A DNA stretch of 64,000 bases from Meconema thalassinum. Its lineage: Eukaryota > Arthropoda > Insecta > Orthoptera > Tettigoniidae. Made by a program: the position numbers and the translations under genes. Below, one piece after another: positions 33,010 to 41,871 of this stretch. The stretch covers positions 978,332,084-978,396,083 of the forward strand of contig OX336389.2 of NCBI GenBank assembly GCA_946902985.2, written 5' to 3'. Numbering within the stretch: position 1 is the stretch's first letter; every line of letters starts with the position of its first letter. The notes below the pieces were generated by a model, which did not search any database, was not told the origin of the DNA, and worked only from the letters and a program-made list of their open reading frames with translations.

Positions 33010-33015
33010 CATATT
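33010..33015. repeat. Polinton target-site duplication, left
   Basis: CATATT immediately before the left terminal inverted repeat. The identical hexamer is at 53804-53809. Six bases is the size made by Polinton integrases. Confidence 0.95.
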
Positions 33016-34477
33016 AGTAGTGGGGTAGTGATGGTTCTAACCCACAAGGTGCTCAAAAAGTTAGTACACACGTTTTGCTTATTCATATCTCGTGAACCCA
33101 TGGTCGGATGTTGACAAATGAAGTGTCGTTGTACTCGAGCTGACGTCCTCCTTCCTATGGACCACTTGTTATATTTTTTGGATTTCTTTTGTGAAAATTT
33201 TTGTTTTCGAAAGTAGGTGATAGTTTGAAAACCAAACATGATAGAACGTTGTGCCATGGCTCAAACGAATGGTCTTTATGACCTTTATTTCCTATAATGA
33301 AACTTTTTTTACTTTTTATGTTTTTTTAAACACTCGAATTTTGAAAATCCTATATTTTGTAAACTAGGAATTCTACAAAAAAAAATTGTTTGACATAAAT
33401 GAAAGGTCCCTATACCCTCTACTCCCAAAATAAATTTCAAGTCTCTAGAGCAAAAATTTGTGTTTTGTAAGTAGTGGGATGAGGGGAAAGCTGTCCACTA
33501 ACTTATTGAACCCTCCTCGTATTTGCCCCGAACCTGATATCTTGCTAACCAATCATGGGATTTGAACATACAGGGTGTCCTAGCACTCGTAGTGACGCCC
33601 CCTACTTTCCTATAGGCTCTTTATTTAATTAAAAGAAGAAAACTATAAGATCATGCGCTTTTAATATCTCGCGAACCAATCATGCTAGAGGCGTGTACGA
33701 GGGGCCAAGGACTCGGGGTGACGTCCTCTTTGCTATGGAGCACTCGTTATATTTTTAAAAATTTGGAAACTCGAAACACGTGTTTTTTGTGATTTTTGCT
33801 GATATCTCACTAACCAATAACGCTAGAGACGTGTACGAGGTGTCCTAGGACTCGGGCTAACGCCCCCTGTTTGGAACTATGATTGAAATTTTGACAAAGG
33901 GCCTAACGACACTTTTGTTGAAAAAAATATTAATTTTTCTTTACCTGTTTAAAATGTTCATGAAGCGTGGTGGTTGAGAGAGACGATACTGCTGGGTGTG
34001 TGTTTCAACGAACCTGTCGCTAACCACAAGGACCATGCTTAATAGAACAATCGCTATTTCGGCGGGTCGGTGTATGACAGAGCGAGGGTTCGTTTACTGA
34101 TATTTTACCTTTAACGTGTAAACGGTGATGAGAACTTGGTTCTATGTTGGTCGAAGCGAGTAGAGAAAACAAACTTGCCAAGGAGCAGGAGGTGAATGTC
34201 ATTTGAGCTTATTGGAATGCGCTGATCTGACTTGACAACAGGTGCAATGGAAAATGACAAAGACGCTTGAAGGTGAAATAATCTGACCATCGTGGTGGCA
34301 GGGAAGAGCGAAATGCATGTGAACATGTGTGAAACCACATGTACGCTAAACAAGTTAAATCCTGTTTGCTTCGTACGTGACAAAATGCATGTTCATGTGA
34401 AATTTGATCTGCCACAGATGTTCATCTTGGGCGTTGGCTGTCCACGTGCACGATAAGAGAACGTTCAAAGCGTGGGA
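33016..34477 (+). repeat. Polinton left terminal inverted repeat
   Basis: About 1.46 kb, inverted match of 52336-53803 with scattered substitutions and small indels. It contains about four imperfect internal units of roughly 100 bp, each with ATATCT..(G)AACCAAT followed by ACTCG(G)GCTGACG-type sequence (near 33090, 33536, 33658 and 33801). The small conserved frame at 33009-33257 is mirrored at the other end and looks noncoding. Confidence 0.95.
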
Positions 34478-34726
34478 ATCGCTGAATCAGTAAAAAGTAT
34501 GATGCAACTTGTGGGAATGATGTCACAACCAATAGATAGGCAAGAGCTGCGAACAGCAGTGGTGGGAGGTGGAGGGGGGGGGGAGAGGGAGAGTGGTAAT
34601 GTAAGAGAGAACACAGGTGGAAAGGGAAAGACAAACATGTATGAACATGCACGAAGTGCGGAGCGCTGTACAGACAGAGCTATAGAAGGTGTACAGCATG
34701 TGTGAATAAATAAAAAGTGCACAGGT
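34478..34726. other. Polinton spacer after left TIR
   Basis: 249 bp, with a G-rich stretch (34566-34590). No gene. It is the 3' flank of integrase. Confidence 0.5.
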
Positions 34727-35673
34727 TCACACAACATGTAATTTATTGATCCAAGAATTAAACATAGAGTTAAATTCTAACCATTTGACATATAGTTTAT
34801 TTCCTTTTTGTTTCAACACTTTTTCCACAAGATAATGCTGAGGAAATGCTGTTTTCTGAAGTTCATGGAGATAAAATCTACCTTTTATGGGTTGATGGTT
34901 GAGGTTGTCGAGTAAATAGGTGACTGGTCTGTCCAAGTTGACTTGACGAATTCGAAATAGTTCAGTCCCCCACTGAGGCGTGTAGCCCTTATTGAAGGCA
35001 GACTTAAATTTGCTCACACGAACAAAATCCCCAATTTTCAGTCGGTGACGTTTAGGATCGGCTGTTTTTATGGGGTTAAACAGTTTATCCAATCGCTGAA
35101 TATTTTAGTCACGAGGCGTGGCTTGGTCCCAATCGTTCTATGTTTGGTGTCATTGTAACGTGATACTAGCTCTGGTAACATGTCCAACCAGCGATACGTG
35201 CACTGAGTGGTAAACGCTTTCCACATATGGGTTTTCAATTTTCGGTTGAACCGCTCGACCGCACTGGCTTTGAGATTGCTGTACGTGGTGTAATGGTGAA
35301 TATCCTTAGATTTGAGAAAACTGGAGAAATCCTTGTTGAAAAATTCTTTCCCCTGGTCGGTTTGTAGCAGCTGAGGTTGACGTTTGGAGTGTTGAATAAT
35401 ATGCTGAAAGGCCTTGGTACCTAGTGGACCAGACTTGCGACGCACAGGTTCAACAAAGGCCATTTTGGAATAGGCATCAATGACGGTCATCATATAGCGT
35501 ACACCATCGTTAACACCAGCATAGGGTATCATTTCAACCAAGTCAGCCTGCCAAAGTTCATCCACACCTCGTGAAATCACCTTGAGTCACGGATAGTGAC
35601 GCCTAGCTGGGCGATGCAACTCGTGAGCAATACCCATTTTAATGGATGAGGGCTTAAACAATAATTTTGGCAT
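34727..35673 (-). pseudogene. Polinton integrase (retroviral type), broken
   Basis: About 316 codons from the ATG at 35671-35673. The N-terminal stretch 'IAHELHRPARRHYP' leads to an in-frame TGA (35587-35589). The catalytic core follows with 'WQADLVEM' (first Asp), 'LLQTDQGKEFF' (second Asp) and 'AVERFNRKLK' (Glu), so all three DDE residues are present. Near 35070-35092 a frameshift moves to the C-terminal frame, which holds an SH3-like part ('KIGDFVRVSKFKSAFNKGY') and a chromodomain-like end ('YLVEKVLKQKGNKLYVKWL'). It would cut and join the element ends. The two lesions inactivate it. Confidence 0.9.
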
Positions 35674-36665
35674 TTCGAAGTTCTTGTTCAATTTCTTGAA
35701 TTTCCCAATCGTGACCGGTATGGCCAGCTTGACGTGAGGCATGCAACAACTGTAGCCGCTGGACGAGCTTATTGGGATTGTGCCAGTAGGTAACATCCAC
35801 AAGGGGTTTTAATGGTTTAAATGTCACTCCCGAAGCGGATGCTTTACGACGAGTACTTTGACTAGTGGGAAACATTTTTGCAATGATGGTTTTATATTTT
35901 TGAGATATATTGGCATTCACTTGTTGAGCGGGATCATACTGTCTTTTGTGGGCATGGGTATCCAATAAAATGGATTTATATCTGTCAAGATCCTCTGGTG
36001 TATAATCATGGGAAGAGGGAGTCCGAGAAAAGAGCAGCGTTAACAGTCCTGGCGTTAATTTATAGTTGATGTTTTTAATGACAGCTTTAGTACGAGCAAA
36101 TTTAATGGATGAATCGCCAATTTTAAAACTATCATCCTCATAGCGAACAACATACGTGGTATCTGTGTTTCCAATAAATAGATCGGTGAAATAGGGTTCC
36201 AATGTTGATCAATAATATTTTATTAAAATGGTTTTCAGTTGAGCTTTATGTTGAGGGGTGGCCAAGAGTTGTGAAAACGGAGACGCTCTGGAAGGGCAAG
36301 GTGTTTCGACCATGGCCAAGGATTTCCTTTTTCTCAAAAACTCTGCAAGGGGTGCGGCCTTTTTTTTGAGGCGTAAACACATGTTCCTCGTCATCCTCAA
36401 CTTCGCTAACACTAGTCAAATCTTCCTGTTCCTCTTCCTCTTCCTCAGGGTCCTCGTGCAGCGTCTGCGTGGCTTGTGAAACGGTGGGTAGCGTTTCAGA
36501 TGGTTTGAAAGAGGATTTCAACATGGCTTTTAGTGGAGGTGCTAAATGTTGTTGAATAAACAAAGCATGATTTGCACGTGATTGTTTCAATTGACGAAAC
36601 TTTTGGCGAATAGTATTTTTTGCTCTAATAATATGCTTTTTCAATTGACTCTCTGCTAACGCCAT
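35654..36665 (-). pseudogene. Conserved Polinton protein (DUF8207-like), broken
   Basis: The N-terminal frame (36665 down) has a basic coiled-coil start ('IRAKNTIRQKFRQLKQSR') and an acidic middle. It shifts frame in a homopolymer (T run at 36359-36366) and then meets an in-frame TGA (36206-36208). The C-terminal half is clean and ends in 'VTYWHNPNKLVQRLQLLHAS' and 'IEQELRNAKIIV', a tail I associate with a family conserved beside integrase and ATPase in many animal Polintons. Its function is unknown. It overlaps the integrase start by about 20 bp. The DUF number is from memory and should be treated as tentative. Confidence 0.65.
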
Positions 36666-36706
36666 GGTGTCTTGACAAATGACTTGACGGAGAATGAGAC
36701 AGGGCC

Positions 36707-37405
36707 TTAAATAGCAATAAAATGATCAAACCCTAAGCGATACCGTCCTTGGTTGAGTTCACTTTGTTTGTCAATCACTAAACAGGCATGACGTTGAGTG
36801 TTCCAGCACTTGGCACACAATTCTGTAAACATTTGAAAGGTCATATCCGGATTCACATGTTCATTATAAATGTGACGACTGTTCCTCTCGTCCTGGCGAA
36901 ATAAAACAATGACATTGGCATTGTCACGAATCAACTGTTTAGACATTTTAGAATACGTTTGTCCAAGATAGAAGCAATCGATATGTTTGTGACGACCCAT
37001 GCTGAAATAGCTTTGAATGATGCCTTGTCGTTCAGTGGATACATAATCGAAAATCATGAGTGAATCTGGCTTTACCTCATCCGGTGAAATCACATTTTCT
37101 TGCATGGAAAATGTAAAATAACCCATATTCTCTTTTTGTAATCCAGACATGACTTGATCCAGAAACACGTAGAGGGGTTGGTAGAGAGATTTTGCAAAAA
37201 TATAAATATTTTGAAAACGCAGACCATTGGGCGCTGTAATGAGCGTCAGCAAAAGATTGGTCTTTCCACAGCCGGAAGGTCCCACAATGATGCAGCGAAT
37301 GGAAGATGGAAACAGTGAACCATGGCGTTGTTCACGGGATGTGGGACAGAGATGGGAAACCATGTCCCCCACGGCGAATGACTCTTGCTGCTTAATAATC
37401 TTCAT
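36707..37405 (-). CDS. Polinton genome-packaging ATPase (FtsK/HerA, A32-like)
   Basis: 232 residues in one uninterrupted frame. Walker A is 'IIVGPSGCGKTNLLLTL' (about residues 39-55) and Walker B is 'DSLMIFDYV' (about 113-121). The downstream 'LGQTYSKMSKQLIRDNANVI' carries the polar sensor region. This family pumps DNA into preformed capsids. The second acidic position of Walker B, usually Asp or Glu, is Tyr here. The gene starts the leftward block (ATPase, conserved protein, integrase), and 86 bp separate it from the rightward virion block, a likely divergent promoter. Confidence 0.9.
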   Translation of the reverse strand: MKIIKQQESFAVGDMVSHLCPTSREQRHGSLFPSSIRCIIVGPSGCGKTNLLLTLITAPNGLRFQNIYIFAKSLYQPLYVFLDQVMSGLQKENMGYFTFSMQENVISPDEVKPDSLMIFDYVSTERQGIIQSYFSMGRHKHIDCFYLGQTYSKMSKQLIRDNANVIVLFRQDERNSRHIYNEHVNPDMTFQMFTELCAKCWNTQRHACLVIDKQSELNQGRYRLGFDHFIAI

Positions 37406-37491
37406 ATCAACTAAGGCTTAGCCAAGCTAGCAGGCTGTCTATATACAGGACACCGAGCCTTGTCATAGAAACAGTAGACTGGTACTACAGG
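37406..37491. promoter_or_regulatory. Divergent intergenic region of the Polinton
   Basis: An 86-bp gap between the leftward ATPase and the rightward virion genes. By position it must hold both start regions. 'TATATACAGGA' at 37439-37449 is the only TATA-like string I see. Confidence 0.35.
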
Positions 37492-38208
37492 TTGACGATG
37501 GATATCTTTGGACGTGCGTTGATGGCCAAAGCTAGGTCTGCCCCCATACATGATCCTAAACAAGAAACAGATCATGCTAATAAACACTATGTGGATAGGT
37601 CAGTAGTGCCACGCACTAAACAGGGAGATGATGACTTTAAGGGAAAGCGGTTAACCCATGTAAAACATCCTCAAGTGTCTACTGACGTTACTACAAAAAA
37701 AATATGTGGATAACAAAGTGTATGAGTTTTATGACAAAGTGCCTCATTTTACGGTGAATGGCTATAGCGCTAATCACCATCGGATTATTCACGTGGAAGA
37801 CCCACAAGACGAAGACGATGTTTGTACCAAGCGTTACATGATCTATGAAATGAAAAGGTTTTACAAATTTATCCCATCTGTATTTTTAGTGTATCTGACA
37901 AATGAAAAACCTGTGAATGACAGAAACCATTTACCGCTAGTTCATGATCAGCACTTGACCTATGTGCTTGTTTCGGGTTTAAGCCACTATCGATTACACT
38001 ATGATGGAACCATTCACATCAAATATGCCATACCTGATGAGAACCATTTACAAATAAAGATAAATGGTCATAGGATGTTGGTCCATAACCATGAAATGGT
38101 CAATGCAGGTGACGAATTCTCATGTTGACATGGGATGAAAAGCAAGCGGGAAAAACCATAAACGATTTCCCACTTTATGTTGAATTGGAATATACAGCCA
38201 TGAAATAA
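37492..38208 (+). pseudogene. Polinton virion-type repeat protein, two frameshifts
   Basis: It opens with 'MDIFGRALMAKARSAP' and contains copies of a short unit of the type 'D(P/E)..(E)(T/D)..(T/N)K(H/R)Y(V/M)' ('DPKQETDHANKHYVD', 'DPQDEDDVCTKRYM'). I recall such units in a protein near the capsid genes of insect Polintons, resembling phage fibre or tail repeats. A first frameshift falls in an A run at 37692-37699. A second near 38118 hides the C-terminus, which continues 'LTWDEK' to 'FPLYVELEYTAMK' and stops at 38206-38208. Role inferred only. Confidence 0.6.
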
Positions 38209-38264
38209 CAATCTGACGTTAGTTGTGATTTAAACTTTCTTGTGAAAGTTTGTTGGTCATTATC

Positions 38265-38390
38265 ATGGTGAAACAAAGGTATGTGGTGAGAAACACTAAA
38301 AAAAGGACTTTGTCCTTGGCAAAGCCTGGGCTTACGACATTCGTGGACAAGCCCTTGCGAAAGAAAAAAAAAGAAAAAATAATGTATTGA
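38265..38390 (+). CDS. Small very basic protein (Polinton)
   Basis: 41 residues from ATG 38265 ('MVKQRYVVRNTKKRTL') to 'RKKKKEKIMY', about one third Lys/Arg. It overlaps the next frame by four bases (TTGA). A basic core- or protamine-like DNA-condensing role would fit the virion context. It may instead be the N-terminus of the next protein, because an A run (38372-38380) lies just before the overlap and could carry an indel. Confidence 0.45.
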   Translation: MVKQRYVVRNTKKRTLSLAKPGLTTFVDKPLRKKKKEKIMY

Positions 38391-38788
38391 CCATAAGGAA
38401 AGCCTTTCGAGCAGCACAGAGACATGTTATTCCAAAACGTCGGCGACTGGGTTCAAACCAAGGGCGAGTGATTCCCGTCCCTAAACGAGCGGGGTTTTTA
38501 CCTGCTTTATTTGCCGATCTGGCTGCTCTAGGTTCACTTTTGGGCGGTGCCAGTGCAGTGGCGAAAACCATTAAAGCCGCGCAGCAGGGCAAGCAACAAC
38601 TCAAAGAAAGTCAGCGACACAATGAAACGATGGAAGCGATTGCTCTGGGGGCTAGAAATACCAATTTAAAGCCAGCCTGTTATCAACAAGGATTTGGGAT
38701 TTCACCATTTCGAAATATTAAAAAAAAAATTAACCTCAGCCATAGCAAGACATGCCCTGACGCATCAACAAGTGGAAAGCTATGCTAA
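38387..38788 (+). CDS. Minor virion-like protein (Polinton)
   Basis: 133 codons. A basic N-terminus ('RHVIPKRRRLGSNQGR') is followed by a hydrophobic, Gly/Ala-rich stretch ('AGFLPALFADLAALGSLLGG', then 'ASAVAKTIKAAQQ') and a polar helix ('QQLKESQRHNETMEAIALG'). This basic-plus-amphipathic layout recalls adenovirus minor core/cement proteins and is common just before the protease in Polintons. The last 20 or so codons look out of frame after the A run at 38720-38729, so the true end is uncertain. No ATG is at the listed start. Confidence 0.5.
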   Translation: MTIRKAFRAAQRHVIPKRRRLGSNQGRVIPVPKRAGFLPALFADLAALGSLLGGASAVAKTIKAAQQGKQQLKESQRHNETMEAIALGARNTNLKPACYQQGFGISPFRNIKKKINLSHSKTCPDASTSGKLC

Positions 38789-39134
38789 ACAACTAAAGCT
38801 TTCTCATTTTCGAGGAGTGTTTATACGAAACCAATTACCCCCCACGACCCTGGAAACAGGAATGTGCTGTTGTCAATTTGGATGATCACCGAGGACCAGG
38901 AACGCATTATGTAGCTTATGTCAAAGAGGGATCCATTGTATGGTACTTTGACAGTTTTGGGAATTTGCCCCGCCCATGGAACTAGTGACCTATTTTGGAA
39001 ACAAGATCAAGATATATTATAATGTGAAACGTGAGCAAACGTTTAACAGCCAACAGTGTGGACGTTTGTGTTTAATTATTTTATATAAGACGCAGCATAT
39101 GCAAAAACGCCACCAGTATGTCGGCAGAAAGTAA
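38715..39134 (+). pseudogene. Polinton adenain-like cysteine protease, two frameshifts
   Basis: In order: 'YAKQLKLSHFRGVFIRNQLP' in the first frame, a shift in a C run (38838-38843), then 'ECAVVNLDDHRGPGTHYVAY' with the catalytic His, and 'WYFDSFGNLP' with the Asp/Asn position. A second shift near 38975 leads to 'ELVTYFGNKIKIYYN' and 'QTFNSQQCGRLCLIILY' with the catalytic Cys. The stop is TAA 39132-39134. This family matures capsid proteins of adenoviruses and Polintons. All catalytic residues survive but the frame does not. Its end overlaps the penton start by 17 bases. The true start is not resolved. Confidence 0.85.
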
Positions 39135-39840
39135 AACGTTTACACTGCATGGACGTGGACCTGAAGTCAGCCTAGACTTTTACCCGCCTATCGAATTGAG
39201 TGAAAAACCCTATGGTTTAGGACTTGTTTCTCTTGAAACGTACAATCGAATATACAACATACGTGAAAATGTGAACAACGAGTTTTACTATGATGATTCT
39301 GTGCTCACCCTGAACTCTGGCGGACACACGATCGATGACATTTATGAACACATTTATGTGGTGTTGATCAATGAGTATGGTTTAAAGTCATTTCTCGACG
39401 GAACGCACAAGTTTGAACTTGTAGGAAATACCAACACTCAACGCTGCAGTATTTTTTCTACCTTCAAGATTGCCTTTAAAACACACCCCGATTCCATTGG
39501 CCCATTACTAGGATTTAAACCACGCGTGTTGGAGCCCAACAAAAAACATGAATCAGACCATGAAGTGAAATTCATTGAGGACCATCATGTGTCGGTGACG
39601 TGTAATATTATTAGCCAAGTGTACACCGATCAGGAACCATCGCATTCGCTTTATGACTTTATTGAGACATCGCCCAATGGCTATATTATTCGTGAAAACC
39701 CTCCAGTGGTGCTTTTTGATTCTGTGGCTGTCGATAGTATTAGTAATATAACATTAAGACTGATCAATAGAGATCAACAACTCATTGATCTAGATTCTAC
39801 CACACCAGTAACTTACAAGTTGGTGCTAAAGCCACTATGA
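39118..39840 (+). CDS. Polinton minor capsid protein (penton-like)
   Basis: 240 residues, uninterrupted. 'VSLDFYPPIELSEKPYGLGL' and 'TYNRIYNI' near the N-terminus, followed by 'LTLNSGGHTIDDIYEHI', fit the single jelly-roll minor capsid proteins of Polintons. These occupy the fivefold vertices and are related to adenovirus penton base. It lies between the protease and the major capsid gene, as in other Polintons. Its stop overlaps the next small frame as ATGA. No lesion seen. Confidence 0.8.
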   Translation: MSAESKTFTLHGRGPEVSLDFYPPIELSEKPYGLGLVSLETYNRIYNIRENVNNEFYYDDSVLTLNSGGHTIDDIYEHIYVVLINEYGLKSFLDGTHKFELVGNTNTQRCSIFSTFKIAFKTHPDSIGPLLGFKPRVLEPNKKHESDHEVKFIEDHHVSVTCNIISQVYTDQEPSHSLYDFIETSPNGYIIRENPPVVLFDSVAVDSISNITLRLINRDQQLIDLDSTTPVTYKLVLKPL

Positions 39841-40025
39841 AGTTTGTGTATAAAGCAACAACGCCGTCTAGGAATGGTGTTAGTTGTTTGCCACGTGAAT
39901 ACACGTTAACATCTCAAGGCAAGCAGATTTTACAGCATTTGGGTTACCACATCAACCCTCATAATGAATTCTATCCTAGAGATAGCGAACCGCATCAAGG
40001 AGCGACCAGGAGTGGTAAGAATTGA
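39837..40025 (+). CDS. Small ORF between penton and major capsid
   Basis: 62 residues, starting in an ATGA overlap with the penton stop and overlapping the capsid start by 62 bp in another frame. 'REYTLTSQGKQILQHLGYHI' is reminiscent of a short conserved Polinton frame that precedes the major capsid gene. It could also be the 5' part of the capsid gene displaced by an indel. Function unknown. Confidence 0.4.
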   Translation: MKFVYKATTPSRNGVSCLPREYTLTSQGKQILQHLGYHINPHNEFYPRDSEPHQGATRSGKN

Positions 40026-41178
40026 TCTCCATTCCTATCAAGCTCAAACACCTGGTCTCAATAAGAATGATGAAATTCAATTTGTTATCAACAACCAAGA
40101 TATTTATACCCTACCGCATGAAAGTGTCATTCAAATTGAAGGTCGGCTCACCAAAGCCGATGGCTCTACACCCACCACATCCAAGTTGGCCAACCATGGT
40201 TTGGCCTTTCTATTTTTTGAAGTACGTTACGTGATTAACGATATCGTGGTGGATAGCACTCAAAATGTGGGCATTTCCAGTGTCATGAAACTATACCGCT
40301 CTTATAGTGAGGAAGAATGTAAAACACTTTGCATGCCAGGTTGGTGTCCTGACTCGACCAATGACTGGATGGTACACACCGATGGGACCTTTATTGGATA
40401 TTTACCTTTTAAACTGATTTTAGGCTTTGCCGAAGACAATCAACGCATTGTGGTCAACGCAAGGCAAGTGCTTTGTTTGGTGAGAGACAGGATTGATAAT
40501 AATGCACTCAAGGGAGCCGACAATGCCCCCATCGATTCAAAAATTCAACTACAACGCTTGCTATGGAAAGTGCCTCATGTGACCCTTGAAGATAGCAAAA
40601 AACTTGACATACTCAAAATGGTAAAGAGAGATATGCCTCTACCCATGGAATTTAGAAGCTGGGCACTCCATGAGTATCCGCTATTGCCCACCACCAACAC
40701 ACACAGTTGGTCTGTAAAAACATCTCGCTATACAGAGAGACCTCTCTACCTGATCGTGGGTTTTCAAACGAATCGCAAGTATCAACAAACCAAAGATGCC
40801 ACGCAATTTGATCACCTGCAATTGAGAAATGCACGTCTTTTCCTAAACGGTGCTGTGTTTCCCTATGAAGGACTGGATTTGGATTTTTCAAAAAATAAGT
40901 TTGGCCCCCTGTACGACTTGTTTTCTAAATTTCGATGGTCGTATTATCAAAAAGAGAATGGCCCCATGCTGCTACCCCAAGCGTTTAAGGTTAGGGCGCC
41001 ACTGATTGTTTTTGACTGTTCTTACCTGGAAGAGTCTGTCAAGCCATCCAATATTGGCATTCGACTAGATTTTGAAACGCATGATAATGTACCAGCCAAT
41101 ACGACAGCCTACTGTTTGATTATTCATCATAAACAAGTCAACTATTTTCCACTGTCCAACCAAGTGACGAGTGTATAA
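39964..41178 (+). CDS. Polinton major capsid protein (double jelly-roll)
   Basis: 404 residues in one frame. The N-terminal jelly-roll shows 'DLHSYQAQTPGLNKNDEIQF', 'IEGRLTKADG' and 'ANHGLAFLFFEVRYVIND'. The C-terminal jelly-roll holds 'RPLYLIVGFQTNRKYQQ', 'LRNARLFLNGAVFPYEGLDL' and 'APLIVFDCSYLEESVKPSNI', ending in a 'D(F)E(T)...P.NT.AYCLIIH' strand. This protein forms the hexons of the predicted icosahedral particle. It is the best preserved large gene of the element. The listed ATG follows the penton block directly. Confidence 0.88.
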   Translation: MNSILEIANRIKERPGVVRIDLHSYQAQTPGLNKNDEIQFVINNQDIYTLPHESVIQIEGRLTKADGSTPTTSKLANHGLAFLFFEVRYVINDIVVDSTQNVGISSVMKLYRSYSEEECKTLCMPGWCPDSTNDWMVHTDGTFIGYLPFKLILGFAEDNQRIVVNARQVLCLVRDRIDNNALKGADNAPIDSKIQLQRLLWKVPHVTLEDSKKLDILKMVKRDMPLPMEFRSWALHEYPLLPTTNTHSWSVKTSRYTERPLYLIVGFQTNRKYQQTKDATQFDHLQLRNARLFLNGAVFPYEGLDLDFSKNKFGPLYDLFSKFRWSYYQKENGPMLLPQAFKVRAPLIVFDCSYLEESVKPSNIGIRLDFETHDNVPANTTAYCLIIHHKQVNYFPLSNQVTSV

Positions 41179-41231
41179 ATAACAGCTCAACCCACGTCAA
41201 GCCTCTCAGTCATGTCTTGCTTTAAAGCCTC

Positions 41232-41744
41232 AAGAGACGTCACATCCATGAATTTAAATTTGATGAACAACGTTTCAAGACTTTTGCCACATGGCCAGTG
41301 CCTTTCATAAACCCTCAAGCCTTAGCGGCCGCTGGGTTCTACTATTTAAAAACAAGAGATGAAGTGAAATGTGCCTTTTGTCCCATCATCATAGACCAAT
41401 GGCAGGAGGGCGATGGACCCATGCAGGAACATCAGCGCTGGTCACCCACCTGCCCCTACCTGTGTAGAATGGAAGTGGGAAATATACCCTGTCATTCAAG
41501 CTATCCCTCACTTGTGTCTCTGGGTAATTAAAAAACCAGTTACGATACCTGTGGACCGTATGGTGTCCATGGTGCTTCGGTGAACAGCTCACCATCAAAA
41601 ACGCCTAGTTTAGAGACTTTGGGACATCATCGGTGCTATGGACGTTACAAACACAAGAGACTATATTGTTGTATCAGTTGGTATCATCCTTATCCCAAAA
41701 TGACAAAAGCCTGTAAGACGTGTTATGATAATAAAATGGTGTAA
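41232..41744 (+). pseudogene. BIR-domain (IAP-like) protein encoded by the Polinton
   Basis: An open stretch from about 41232 contains 'DEQRFKTFATWPVPFINP', 'LAAAGFYYLKTRDEVKCAFC' and 'GDGPMQEHQRWSPTCP'. This is a complete baculoviral IAP repeat with C-x2-C-x16-H-x6-C zinc spacing and the conserved Arg, Gly and Trp positions. IAP proteins block caspases or cell-death signalling; whether this one does is unknown. The frame lacks an ATG (an upstream 'MSCFKASRDV' lies in another frame, so an indel near 41255 is likely). TAA at 41529-41531 cuts it, but the same frame continues to 41744 with 'YDTCGPYG' and a Cys-rich end. No RING motif is seen. Confidence 0.85.
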
Positions 41745-41871
41745 TTCTTAAATTCTTATTTTTACATGTCCCTCTGTCCTACCCTAACCTCAATTTTTTT
41801 TTCAATCTAGCATGGTAGGTAAGTCCATGTCATGATCGCACCTTAGTCATTGATCGTCAGTCAGTCGTCAG
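41745..41871. other. Short gap between BIR and next Polinton gene
   Basis: 127 bp, T-rich, no gene. It should hold the start region of the following frame. Confidence 0.4.

Larger units (their letters stand above)
29576..33015 (-). mobile_element. Ty1/Copia element, 3' half
   Basis: This is the downstream half of a minus-strand Copia element (zinc knuckle, protease, integrase, RT, RNase H). It ends at the CATATT target site of the Polinton (33010-33015). The other half continues at 53804. The reading frame would be continuous across the Polinton if the insert and one CATATT copy were ignored, which proves they are one element. Confidence 0.92.

Noticed and set aside
33009..33257. ORF with a near-identical partner at 53565-53867, a possible conserved gene
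   Set aside because: Both lie in the terminal inverted repeats, so their similarity reflects the TIR, not protein constraint. No domain is seen.
34472..34737. Short ORFs between the left TIR and integrase
   Set aside because: Low-complexity, G-rich overlapping frames on both strands without family features.
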